Source: Deinandra increscens subsp. villosa (lineage: Eukaryota; Streptophyta; Magnoliopsida; Asterales; Asteraceae). From it: a DNA stretch of 64,000 bases. Shown piece by piece: positions 1 through 9,563 of the stretch. A program made the position numbers and the translations under genes. Positions within the stretch are counted from its first letter, which is position 1, and every line of letters begins with the position of its first letter. The DNA lies in the NCBI GenBank assembly GCA_039602395.1, contig JBCNJP010000025.1, positions 48,813,980 through 48,877,979 on the forward strand, written 5' to 3'. The notes below the pieces were generated by a model. It was not told the DNA's origin, did no database searches, and worked only from the letters and a program-made list of their open reading frames with translations.

Positions 1-672
1 TGGGGTGCAACATGCATGCTGTTAGAATGTAAACTCTTTGTGCTTTATTCTAAAACTAAATGCAATCGATGTGATTGTTATGTGTATACTTGTGCGGTTA
101 AACTTGTGTGGATTATTGCTCTGAACGATTGAACGATGGTACGATTGAACTATTTGAACGATGGAATGATTTGACGTATCTCATTAACTCATTGAGATGG
201 GGTTGCAATAATAGATCTATTGGTATGGCAACCCACTTCGCCTGCCTTGGCTTGGGCTCTTAGTGATATAAAGCCTAAATGCCGAGGGCTTGAGTGTGAT
301 GCTTATTAAGTGATTTGATTCATTTCATGCCATATATGTTTACACCTTGCATTCTTTAAATCTATATTGTACGTTACTCCTATGTTTACTAACCAACTAT
401 TCGTAGTTGACCCTTATTTTGTACATGTTGCAGGCTTTGCTGTTTGATGTTGATTGATCGCGTCGATGACATTATAGGATGCATGTGGACTTAGTGAGAC
501 CTAAATTAAATAAGTTAAAATGTATCATTTATTTCTTTTTTACGGATAATCATGTATTATAACAATGCCATGAAATGGGTTGATTAAGAATATCGTAACA
601 TTTAATTAGTGTTATGTGCATCTGGACAATCATCACTCCCTGACATATTACGTCGTTGGTTGGGGTGTGACA
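1..672 (+). repeat. 3' part of a Ty3/gypsy-type LTR
   Basis: No coding potential is seen. The stretch has the layout of the last part of the gypsy LTRs found later in this window: an 'agatctattgg' block near 210, an 'actaaccaactattcgtag' block near 388, and an end at 'ggggtgtgaca' (about 662-672), which matches the 'gggtgtgaca' end of the LTRs at 21441, 38199 and 55338. No primer-binding site follows, so this is either the end of a 3' LTR or a solo remnant. Its left part lies outside the window. The assignment rests on layout and the terminal motif, not on long alignment. Confidence 0.45.
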
Positions 673-1052
673 CAGTGTATCCCTACAAAGGATAGTGATG
701 GTACCGACAAGAAAAATTTGCAAAGTGAGTTAAAGGTTCGGTGACGATCAGCCTGGTAGAGGAGTCGCTCTCCTGGAAAGTAAGACCCTCATGGGTTAAA
801 GGATGGTCATGACCAACTATTTGGTCAAGAAAAGTAATGAATGTTAAAAGTGTATGGTTAATGTTAAACGTGTCAATAATGAATGTATGTTTATTGTGAA
901 CGTATAATGTTATTAACTGTTGAAAGAAAACTTAGAGTTCACAGCGTGAGCTGACCTTTAAGCATGCATATCAGGCTATGTAGTAGCTCTTAGCATTGGG
1001 GCATTGAGGTAGGTTAACCAGAGTACGTTGAAGGCTGGCATAGATTAACGGA
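673..1052. repeat. LTR-like flank left of the CACTA element
   Basis: This is non-coding sequence. Together with 4610-4779 it may be one older LTR into which the CACTA element jumped: the right piece ends with 'gagccgttttcgagatccgg' followed by 'atgtcacac', a form common at gypsy LTR ends. The idea is weak, because I cannot align the two halves to an intact copy. Confidence 0.25.
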
Positions 1053-1250
1053 CACTACTAGAAACAGGGCCTTCCTTGATGCGCGAACGATGACACGCGC
1101 TACTTTTATGACGCGCAAAAATGAGCGTCATTAAAAAAATGTCATAATTTGAAAAAAAAATTAAGTGTAGACGACGTGCATTTTTTAGCATCATAAATTA
1201 TGTGTCATATAATTAAAAAAACACGGAGTACACTTCAGAATGTGAGCGTC
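1053..1250 (+). repeat. CACTA left terminal and subterminal repeat region
   Basis: The terminal inverted repeat starts at 1053. It is followed by short repeats of the type 'atgacgcgc' and 'gcgtcat' spaced a few tens of bases apart, interleaved with A/T runs. The mirrored block lies at about 4400-4609. Such arrays bind the TnpA-like protein in characterised CACTA elements (family knowledge). Confidence 0.75.
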
Positions 1251-2019
1251 AAGAAGCCCAATGTCGTTTTTTAATTTTTTCCCGCCCAAAATTTTCCCTA
1301 AAATTTTTGCCCTAATTTTGCCGCTCCTAAAATTTAGCCCTAACTTCACTTTTCACGGTTCCTCCGCCTAATCAACGATTTCTTCACTTTTCAACCATCT
1401 CCCAGCTTCCTCCTCCTCATTATCGACCTAATCGACGGAAAGAAATCGACCATCACCAACATGCCGTACTCCGCCCTTCCTCCGGCCTCCTCCTCGCACT
1501 AACCTCCATCGTTCTCCAATCATCACCCGCGCAGTCCCTCACATGCTAATCGACACCGACGGTTCCTCCACCCTCATCCAGTTCCAGCGGTGATTTCAGG
1601 TAAAGTGATGGCTGTTAAGCGATTTCAGGTCTGGCGACATATGGAGATTTGATTATCGACGGTTCTCTTGCCTGAATATGGAAATTTGATCTTCCATGTA
1701 TTGAAACGTGAATACATTTGTCTCTGCCTTGATTGATAAAGCAGAAAATGTTAGTGTATTTCAAACCCTTGATTTCAATCTTGTATGTGATTCTTTAGCA
1801 GCAACATTTTCTCGATTTGGAATGTAACCAGTTAGTTGGCATGGCAGTGGTTCAAGGGTGGAATTACAAACATCTGCTATAACTGCTGGTTTTCATCACT
1901 CATGAACTTACACTCAGCTGCTAGACAGAGTTTCCCAGGTTCATTCTTAGCTTTGCTCTCCTCTGCTCTGCTCATTATTTATTATTTATTATTAATCGTC
2001 ATTGTGATGTTCAATTCTT

Positions 2020-3695
2020 ATATATATGAATTACTACAACAGCTTGCAAATTACTTGAAACAAAATGGCGTTAAAAAGGATGATTATGTCATTATTTACT
2101 TACCTATACTCATGGAACTGGCAATCTCCATGCTCACCTATGCTCGTATCGGAGCTGTTCATTCGGTATTACTCTCTCATTATCACCACCATTTTCATTT
2201 CATCATTTCCGCTTACACCAACCAATATGCCTTTGGATTTCAGGTTGTTTTTGCTGGTTTCTCAGCAGAATCTCTTGAACAAAGAATTATTGACTGCAAG
2301 CCAAAGCTTGTGATAACTTGTAATGTGTTTAAAAGAGGCTAGAAAGTCATCAATCTTAAGGATATTATTGATTATGCACTCTCGGGATCATCTAAAAGTG
2401 GAACCTATGTTGGTAGGATATTTACATTTGTTTCCTAAATAAATGCATATCAGCATCTAGTATGTGTTATCAGTTGTTGTGTTTATATGACGTTTATTTT
2501 TACTTGCTTACAAACAGGTTTATGTTTGACTTACGCAAATGAATCAGCCCTGAAGAGGGGAGCTATTAAATGGCAAAGAGAACGAGATGTTTGGTGGCAG
2601 GTAGTAAAGGCCACACCAGGTTCAACTTTTTAAGTATTTATATTTAATTTAATTGAATCTCTAGGATGTTGTTCCAAACTGTTCTACTAAATGTGATGTG
2701 CAGTGGGTTGATGGAGAGGATCCACTTTTTCTTCTCTATACAAGTGGAAGCACAGGAAAGCCTAAGGTATAATTTATCTATGTTTCATTGTATAGGTGGC
2801 AAATTGTTCTGGTCAAGGACATCAGATAACGGGTCAAGACGACTTGGTTGAAATGGGCCCTGGTTAGGTTGAGCCAGACACTTTTTGTATGCATTAAAAG
2901 TATTTGGCCAATTCTTAACCTATTCCCATTTTAGCTAACTCTTTTATGTGACTCATTCATAAAATTGTATTATGTTCAAGTTTTCTAACAAATCAATTAA
3001 CACTTGTTTCTTCGTAAGAAGTTCTAGGTGTAGAGCTAACTGTGGTTGGATTACTGGAAACGGTTATGTTGCTTAGGGACCTCTTCTTAACGGAGCAATA
3101 ATTATTGTTTACGAAAGGGTAAAATCTTAAAACCGAGTTTTGCATTCAGAGTTTCAAATATTTTCATGAATAAATAGCATGACAGTATGATACAAATATT
3201 TCATAATGCACAGAATCTGCAGGTTCCTAATATTATCCAGATCTTGGAAGATGTTGGGATATTGTTGACAAGTACAAGGTGACAATCTTCTACGCTGTTC
3301 CTGCATTGGTGTCGTCTCTTATGCGTGATAGTGATGAGGCAAGGATCTCTTCATCTGTTTATATGATGCTATACGAGTTGTACTTTATGCTTATAGACCT
3401 CTAGACTCTTTGGGGGTAAGAAGTCTGTACTCATATAGAAATATCTTATTAAACTGCAGTATGTGACTCGTTATTCTAGTCAATCTTTACGAGTCCTTGG
3501 TAGTGTAGGCGAGCCCATCAATCCAAGTGTATGGAGGTATTTATTTTTATTGTAAGTGCTTATTTGAAGAAAACTTATTTATCAACTTTTTTCTTTTCTT
3601 TTTATTGCTATGGTAGGTGGTTTTTCGATGTAGTTGGAAATTCAAGGTGTCCGATATCGGATACTTTGTGGCAAACAGAGACGGCGGGTTTCATG
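2020..3695 (+). pseudogene. ACS: acetyl-CoA synthetase gene fragment captured in the CACTA element
   Basis: The spliced exons match plant acetate-CoA ligase (ANL/AMP-forming family, which makes acetyl-CoA from acetate, ATP and CoA in plastids). Exons I can place are about 2020-2165, 2244-2412, 2518-2600, 2665-2766, 3028-3118, 3223-3338, 3460-3536 and 3617-3695. Most introns keep GT-AG borders; the one after 3338 has a GC donor. Recognisable segments are ARIGAVHS joined to VVFAGFSAESLEQR, the AMP-binding P-loop LLYTSGSTGKPK, and later LRVLGSVGEPINPS and SRCPISDTLWQTET. The copy lacks the 5' and 3' ends of the gene. It is dead: TAG stops at 2340-2342 and 3074-3076, and a small insertion near 3228. 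Retained introns show that genomic DNA, not mRNA, was captured. Confidence 0.9.
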
Positions 3696-3888
3696 GTATT
3701 TATGCACACTAATCATATATTTAAATCCGACTTCTATGAGCGAAATCATAACTCAAGTAGGTAAACATTTATATCTTAATGCTATTTGTGCATGCTAGTG
3801 CTTGTAAAAAAAGTTAAGCGAAGTGAAAATGCACTTTACTTGATAAGTGTTAGGATTTGAATAACTTATTATAAACAAGGTATAATTA

Positions 3889-4124
3889 TTTAGGTTATAA
3901 ACTACTCGTATATGAAAAAAAATCAAAAAACCGCCTAGTAGATTTTTAAAAAAAAATCTCAAAAAAAAGTTGTTACATGTGTAACTTTCATGTGTAAACT
4001 GTATATATATGCGTTTACACATGAAAGTTACATATGTAACCAATATTTTTTGAGATTTTTTAAAAAAAAATCTACTAGGCGGTTTTTTTATTTTTTTTCA
4101 TATACGAGTAGTTTATAACCTAAA
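3889..4124. mobile_element. foldback / MITE-like inverted repeat nested in the CACTA element
   Basis: The two arms of about 105 bases are near-perfect reverse complements. They start 'tttaggttataaac' and end 'gtttataacctaaa', and they meet around a short AT loop near 4000-4010. Both arms carry 'ccgcctagtagattt' or its complement. There is no coding sequence. Size and structure fit a MITE or foldback element; the family cannot be named and no target duplication is clear. Confidence 0.7.
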
Positions 4125-4229
4125 GAACCACCATAAAAAAATTTAGAAAAAAAAACGTTTTTTTAACCTCGTTTTTGACGAGGTTCCAAAGTTTCCTCAA
4201 CTCAACGTGGGTTCCAAAATACTCTTTCC

Positions 4230-4236
4230 CTATATA

Positions 4237-4283
<47 letters not shown>
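4230..4283. repeat. TA dinucleotide microsatellite
   Basis: An almost pure (TA)n tract of about 54 bases, interrupted once by a G near 4242, inside the CACTA element. Confidence 0.95.
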
Positions 4284-4288
<5 letters not shown>

Positions 4289-4394
4289 GTATTATTTTGT
4301 ATAAGTGTGTTTTATTTTTTATTATGAGGTTAATTGCTATTAGATGTGGAAATTAGTGATTCTATTAAAAATATTTTTTTTTAATTTTTTTTTA

Positions 4395-4609
4395 CATTCC
4401 TGACGCGCAAAAATGCGTGTCATCTCTCTTTATGACGGGGGCTTCCTTGACGTGCATTTTATGACGTCCAATGCGCTTCATAAAATGCGTGTCATTGTTC
4501 ACGCGTCAAGAAATTCTTGACACGCATTTTGCGAGTCAAGAAGCTTCTTGACCCCGGCTTCCTTGACGCGCATTTGTGTGTCAAGAAAGGCCTTTTTTTT
4601 GTAGTAGTG
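4395..4609 (-). repeat. CACTA right terminal and subterminal repeat region
   Basis: This is the mirror of the left end. It carries many copies of 'cttgacgcgcattt', 'atgacg' and 'gtcaagaa' in both directions. It ends in 'ggcctttttttt' and 'gtagtagtg' at 4601-4609, the inverted form of the left CACTACTA terminus. Confidence 0.75.
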
Positions 4610-4779
4610 TGATTGTAAATAGTTGTATAGTTTAATCATATCTTGTAGACATTTGTATTGGTTATAGAAGTTTTAATTTCTGATACTTATTGTAATCTTT
4701 GTTATGATCATCTGCTTATGAGTCAACCTGACGGATGACATCCCCAGAGCCGTTTTCGAGATCCGGATGTCACACAACA
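4610..4779. repeat. LTR-like flank right of the CACTA element
   Basis: This is an AT-rich non-coding piece ending in 'gagccgttttcgagatccgg' plus 'atgtcacac', which resembles the 3' end of a gypsy LTR. It may be the second half of the LTR begun at 673-1052. There is no ORF. Confidence 0.25.
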
Positions 4780-4987
4780 TGGTGTCTAATATTATAAAAC
4801 TTAGACGCCTAACTCTTTCTACTTGTTTTTTTTAAATTACGTTAATAAGAAAAGGTTGATGGAAGCTTCTCCCCTCTGGCCTTCACTTGAATTTGGCTCT
4901 GCTCTCAAGTGCCTATATTTTTTTTTGTTTTGTTTACCGGTTGACTAGGTGTCAAAGTTATGTATATGAACATGCATATTAACCAAA

Positions 4988-5210
4988 GGGCATTTAGCTC
5001 AATGGTACCCAATCAACTTCTCAAACAAAGGTTTAAGGTTTGATCGAGTCTCATTTGAGCCTTATTGTCCCAGGTTGAGCGAGGGAGTTTTTCAGTTGAG
5101 GGTTTTCTCTGGAGCATTTGGCCTGGGTCACCACACTCTATTATCCGAAGGAAAGAATGATATATTGGACAATGATGTTCTTGGTGATCGGATACTTGCT
5201 GTAAAAGAAT
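4988..5210 (+). repeat. tRNA-derived SINE-like repeat
   Basis: An A-box-like motif (ttagctcaatggta, 4993-5006) and a B-box-like motif (ggtttgatcgag, 5036-5047) lie about 30 bases apart, as in RNA polymerase III promoters of tRNA-derived SINEs. The cloverleaf is not intact, so this is not a tRNA gene. The right border is uncertain. Confidence 0.45.
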
Positions 5211-5222
5211 ACATGCATATTA

Positions 5223-5760
5223 GGCTATCTACAGTTGGCTTTAAAACCCTATTTCACGCCCCATCGCGCCCACCATCCCACTACGGTGGGGCCTAAAAAA
5301 AACCTCTAGGGCGTGGGATTTTTCACGCTGGAAAGGGGGGGGGGGGACCAAAATTTTTGACCGTTAAACGGCTATATGACCGTTTAACATATATTTTTTT
5401 TTTTTACCTTTTTTTAACTTTAAACCATTTAATTATCATTCTTCTACCCACTATATATTTAAGCAATCCACAACAAATATAACACGCCATTCTATTCTTT
5501 CACTACAAACCACCATCTTTCTATACCATTCTTTCACAAAAATGCATCCTTTAGGTCAATACCCAACACCAAGATCCGGTGATAACGAACAAATACCAAC
5601 GGACGAAGTCTTGTGTAATGTAAACGCCAATTTGGGAAGTCAACAACCTCCATAAGGTTTTACTGGTTACTCGCAACAACAACCTTTTGAAAACCTGCAA
5701 CCACGTCAAATGTTTCATGGACCATTTTAACGGAGGACGAACTGCCACAAGCTTTGGCGA
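5223..5760 (+). mobile_element. possible PIF/Harbinger relic with start of an accessory ORF
   Basis: A TTA trinucleotide (5220-5222) precedes the left border 'ggctatctacagttgg'; PIF/Harbinger elements duplicate TWA. After G- and T-rich tracts, a short reading frame opens with ATG at 5542 (MHPLGQYPTPRSGDN...). It is rich in Gln, Pro and Asn, like the N-terminal part of the Myb/SANT-like second ORF of these elements, but it meets TAA at 5653-5655. No transposase or right end is recognised. Treat it as a low-confidence relic. Confidence 0.3.
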
Positions 5761-6653
5761 TTAAATTAAGGGAGTAAATCAAGAAAGATGATGGTCTCTA
5801 GTTTAGTTTAGTTGTAATTATTTTTTTATATGGTGAACCTTTTTTATTTTATTTTTAATTACTGAACCTTTTTTTAATTTTATTATCTTTTCATTTATAA
5901 AATAGTTTTATTTAATTTACTTTATCTAAATTATATATATAAACAAAGCAAATTCATTCCCATACTCAGAGAAACACTGTACTTCCTCTCTTCCAATGAG
6001 GTCTTACCAGCACAATTACTCCTCCAATTATTTTTAGCCACCAACATCAGAAAATTACTTTCTTCATTACACGTGCAATTGAGGGGCAGTATTTAGTGTC
6101 TGTATATGTTCACGCGTGCTATCTCAATGCATCCCACGCTTTCTTTTATTAACCTAAAGCTCTTTCTCTCTCATTCAATTGTGTTTTACAAAGCTCTCTT
6201 CATTTCTCTTTCTCTTCAATTCAGTTCCACAAATCGGACAAGCTCATCTCTTTATCACCGACGATGTTCGTCGGCCTCTGTTGGGGTTCTTGGGTCTTTG
6301 TTGCTTAAGATTAAGATGAAGATGTCGATAATGAAAAAAAGAAAACAACATATCTTGAAGCTTACTTTGATTGGTAGATATACTGAAATTTTTTTGTTAC
6401 ATATTTTTTGAAGGTTTTGATGGCGATTATCGAATGGTGGTGGTGAAGGTTTCTTTCTGGTGGCGGTAATTTACGGTGGTGGAGGTGAAACCCGCTTCTG
6501 TTTTGACAGCCATGACGGCTAGGAGAACGAACCGGATCAAAAGCACGCATTCCCTTTATACAGTGAATCCCCCATTTTTTTCTATTAAAAGAATGTCCCT
6601 CCATTGTTGTTGCTCAAAGTTTTTTCTATCTCTAGAAACATAATTTCTTTTTT
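5761..6653. other. no gene recognised
   Basis: The first part is T/A-rich. From about 6100 to 6330 a CT-rich stretch resembles a plant 5' untranslated leader ('ctctttctctctcattcaat'). Around 6430-6540 there are GGTGGTGGTGG-like trinucleotide runs. Short ORFs here show no recognisable domain and no supporting splice sites. Confidence 0.5.
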
Positions 6654-6785
6654 GAATAAATTTCGGATTTAGTCCCTATGGTTTGCACATATTTCGGGTT
6701 TAATACTTAGGTTCCATTTATTACGGATATGGTTCCAAACATTTGCCAAACCGTATCGGGTATAGTCCTTCCTTTAGATGGTCGT
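6654..6785 (+). repeat. MULE left terminal inverted repeat
   Basis: This is the left arm of the inverted pair with 7818-7947. It begins 'gaataaatttcggattta'. Confidence 0.8.
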
Positions 6786-7817
6786 TAATTTTTTCTATTA
6801 CATTTATTATAATACCCATTATACCCTTATTATATTATTTAATAAATAAAAGAATTAATTATACCCATTACCTACCCCCCCCCCCCTCTCCCTCCACCCC
6901 GATGACCTAAACCCCCACCCCACCATTCGTACGCAACTCACCATCATTCGCTTCCGATTTCATGATCTCCATCTTTAAACTTTCAATTCAATCTTCTTAT
7001 TTTGCCCAATTCAGTCTTCTTCTTCAACACATATCGAACAGATCGAATCCGATTTGAGCAGAAATGGAAAGACCTATAACCAACGTTGCAGGCCAACTTA
7101 AATCCTCCTCCTTCCGCCTCCGATCATCGTTGCTGAACTCCGTCTGCCTCCGCCCGGATCTTTGATCTATTCGACACAAATTTACCATCGCGACCCCTCC
7201 GCCCCTTCTTTCTCCGATCTTGTTCCAACCGTTATTCCAGCGATGGGCTTTAGCTCCACACGAGGTTCCGATCAAATCAAAGTCGGTCGGCTTAGTTCCC
7301 GTTAGTTTGAATGAGATTATGTTGATCTCCATGGTTACCGGAGGTTATTCCGTTTCGCAGGAGATTTCATGAAGAAGACACCGATGTCGACTTTATATTA
7401 ATTTTTTTTTTTAATTATTTACATGGAGAGCATGGAATTCTGATTTTTCTGTGATGTTTATTCATCACATCCTTTTTGTGATCCATGGAGAGCATAATTT
7501 AGGACCAGAGATACCGGCGAGGAAGGGGTTGGGTTGGGGTTGAGAGGTGACAAAGGTGGGTTTCAAAGACGATAGTAGTGATGGTAGCGGAGGAGCTCTT
7601 TCCGGAGATGGATGTCACCGGACACCGAAGAGGGTTGTCATCAAATGTCGGAGATGGGTGTCACTGGACGCCAGAGATAGGTGTCGGAGACAGTACCAGC
7701 GTAGGTACTGGTGCCCTGGTGTTGAAAAAAATTTATGTTTTACTTTTTATTTATATATGTTGTGTTTTTAAAGAGGGTATAATGGTCATTTAACACACAC
7801 TTAGCATATGTTTTTAC

Positions 7818-7947
7818 AGAAGTTAGACAGAAGGACTATATCCGATACGGTTTGGCAAACGTTTGGGATCATATCCGTAATAAATGAAACCTAAGGACTA
7901 AACCCGAAATCTGTACAAACCACGGGGACTAAATCCGCAATTTACTC
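7818..7947 (-). repeat. MULE right terminal inverted repeat
   Basis: This is the right arm of the pair. Read on the minus strand it begins 'gagtaaattgcggattta', a close match to the left arm. Confidence 0.8.
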
Positions 7948-7956
7948 TTCTTTTTT

Positions 7957-8042
7957 TCTTTCTTTCTTGATTTTGGTTGTGACTGAGTGGTGGCTTTGTG
8001 AGGGCAGAAGATAGGGTTTTTGGGATTTTATACAGAATAGAG
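7957..8042. other. no gene recognised
   Basis: Short T-rich spacer between the MULE and the gene fragment to its right. Nothing is visible. Confidence 0.5.
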
Positions 8043-8372
8043 ATGAACTCTGAGCCAACCCGAGTTGCTAAATGTGTGGAAAATCAAATTCTTTCTACAC
8101 TCTTCATCCAACCATTCTGCAAGATGGTTCAAAAGAAAATCTACATGCTTAGCCATTGGCAATGTGAAGGTAATTACACGAAACTCTTTTGAGGTATACC
8201 AATCTTCATATTTCTTAAGATGCTTCTGTTTAGCAACTAACCGCTGAGCAAAACTACTTTTGACTTAGAGTTTATGGACAAATCAATGGCATTAGGTTCC
8301 AGTGGGGCGATTGCTAGCTCGATAGGTGGTGTCGTTACCGTGGCGGCCGTGGAGAGACGGTGATGGTGTGGT
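8043..8372 (-). pseudogene. broken exon of a DUF829/TMEM53-type alpha/beta-hydrolase gene
   Basis: Read on the minus strand, the first half gives TPPIELAIAPLEPNAIDL and then KVVLLSG, a stop, and after a frame slip AKQKHLKKYEDWYTSKEF, FTLPM, then HVDFLLNHLAEWLDEE and NLIFHTFSNSGWL. This matches the pattern of plant DUF829 (TMEM53-like) proteins, predicted membrane-linked hydrolases, where a G-W-L-x-A-K-Q-K-H-L segment leads into the first beta strand and 'VFHTFSNTGWL' follows. Decay marks are the Trp codon turned into TAG, a frameshift right after it, and loss of roughly 15 residues between FTLPM and the HLAEW helix. No further exons are seen. It is probably a dead gene fragment left or carried by transposons. 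Confidence 0.65.
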
Positions 8373-8629
8373 TATTGGTTTTCTAATTTTTCTCTATGCA
8401 TCCGCTTATCATCTTCAAAATTTAGCAATCAAAGGTGTCTTCCACTTTCTTTTTATACATTCAATCCAATTTCACTATTATATAAATTCCGACTAAAATA
8501 CATGTGATTTATGGAATTTCAGGTAGGTTTGAGGATTTCATGTAAAAAAAGTTTCTTCCGAAATCGTTTGTCACTTCTTCAACAGGGGTAAAATAGAGTT
8601 GAAAACATTATAGGGTTTGTGATGTTCCG
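8373..8629. other. no gene recognised
   Basis: AT-rich spacer up to the copia LTR. No ORF or repeat is evident. Confidence 0.4.
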
Positions 8630-8970
8630 TGTTGATACATGGTTCTAGGTCGTCATATGAAGTATCAAATACAAGACAAAGTTGCAAGTTTATGATGTTG
8701 TCCGAACTAGAGGAGAACTGCCAGTTCAGACTCATACGAACTTGTCCGAATTGGCAGTTTGGACGATCGTGATTTAGCTTAGGATGTTCATCCTATAAAG
8801 AGCTTGTCTTGTATAGAAAACATAACTTCTGGTCATATCTTTTGTGTGTGTTTTATGTGTAATCTCTCTGTGGTCTAATACAAGTTTCTTTGTACTTACT
8901 AATCGTGTTAATACATTTTACATTGATTTCGATACGACCGAGTAGACGATCTACCGCTCACACATTTACA
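8630..8970 (+). repeat. 5' LTR of copia element A
   Basis: The LTR runs 341 bases from TGTTGATACATGG to CACATTTACA. A TATA-like 'cctataaagag' lies near 8791. It directly precedes the primer-binding site. It contains 'gtccgaact' motifs shared with the other copia LTRs here. Confidence 0.75.
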
Positions 8971-8972
8971 AG

Positions 8973-8984
8973 TGGTAACAGAGC
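8973..8984 (+). promoter_or_regulatory. primer-binding site (initiator tRNA-Met)
   Basis: TGGTAACAGAGC lies two bases after the LTR end. It differs at one position from the usual plant Met-tRNA site TGGTATCAGAGC. Confidence 0.8.
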
Positions 8985-9229
8985 ATTAGGTTCATTTTAC
9001 TGGTCGAAAATCTCTGTTTTTCATCTTTTTGAGTCAAAACTTTGGGTTTTTTATAAAATCTAATCGATTTTGTACTCGTTTGATCATCTCGAGTGTGCTT
9101 TCTATGAAAATCTTCTCCTAAAGCGTTCCTTCTGAGTTTATTTGAGTTTTTGTTGAAAATCTCGTTCAAAAACACTGAAAATCACGAAAATTGAGTCAAG
9201 AATGTTCTACTTCATCTGAGGTTCGGCTG

Positions 9230-9505
9230 AGATCTAAAAATTCATAAAATAACTACTCCGAACTCAAGGTTCAGAACCAGTTCAGGTATTTGTGATAGTT
9301 CGGCTAGGGTTCGTACTAAGTTCGGTTTTCGTTCGGCTCAGGTTCGGACAGTGTGTTTAAGTTCGGTTCTAGTTCGGTAATATTCTGGTTCGGTTTCTGT
9401 TCGGATCATCCGAAGTCAAGGTTCAGCTGAGGTTCGGCTATAGTTTCTGTTCGGATTTGGTTTGGCAGAGTTCAGATAAGCAATATTCAGTTCGGCTTGA
9501 GTTCG
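9230..9505 (+). repeat. leader array of 'gttcgg' motifs
   Basis: More than ten copies of (a/g)gttcgg(c/t/a) lie in the untranslated leader between the primer-binding site and gag. Similar arrays occur in the other two copia elements, at 24365-24600 and (complementary) 50390-50720. Confidence 0.7.
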
Positions 9506-9563
9506 GGTGAATAGTAATCAACATTTTTGGGGTTGAAGTTTTGTGTACAAGTATTCGGAAAAG

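Larger units (their letters stand above)
1053..4609. mobile_element. CACTA (En/Spm-type) DNA transposon, non-autonomous
   Basis: Both ends carry CACTA-type inverted termini. The left end reads CACTACTAGAAACAGGGCCT. The right end, read on the minus strand, begins CACTACTACAAA and then reaches GGCCTTTCTTGACACAC. Both ends hold many direct and inverted subterminal copies of a TGACGCGC / GCGCGTCA motif (1077-1250 and 4400-4590), the typical transposase-binding layout of this superfamily. The flanking trinucleotides are GGA and TGA, so the 3-bp target duplication is imperfect. No transposase ORF is present. Instead the 3.56-kb interior holds a decayed acetyl-CoA synthetase gene copy (about 2020-3695) and a foldback repeat (3889-4124). 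The element would need transposase supplied in trans. Confidence 0.88.
6654..7947. mobile_element. Mutator-like (MULE) element with long TIRs
   Basis: The ends are long inverted repeats of about 130 bases: 6654-6785 and 7818-7947 are near-perfect reverse complements, sharing 'cggatttagtccc', 'cgggttta', 'tttattacggatatg' and 'gccaaaccgtatcgg'. They are flanked by a perfect 9-bp direct repeat, ttctttttt (6645-6653 and 7948-7956), the size Mutator elements make. The 1.03-kb interior has no transposase. It holds a C/T-rich, gene-like segment (about 6960-7370) and a G-rich segment (7540-7720), perhaps acquired host DNA, which would make it a Pack-MULE. I cannot name a donor gene. The low complexity of the target repeat is the only caution. 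Confidence 0.8.

Noticed and set aside
1836..2342. A 168-aa protein-coding gene starting at 1836
   Set aside because: The frame reads through an intron (2166-2243) and upstream non-coding DNA; only two blocks in it are acetyl-CoA synthetase exons.
7024..7332. 102-aa minus-strand ORF inside the MULE
   Set aside because: No recognisable domain; composition follows the C/T-rich plus strand.
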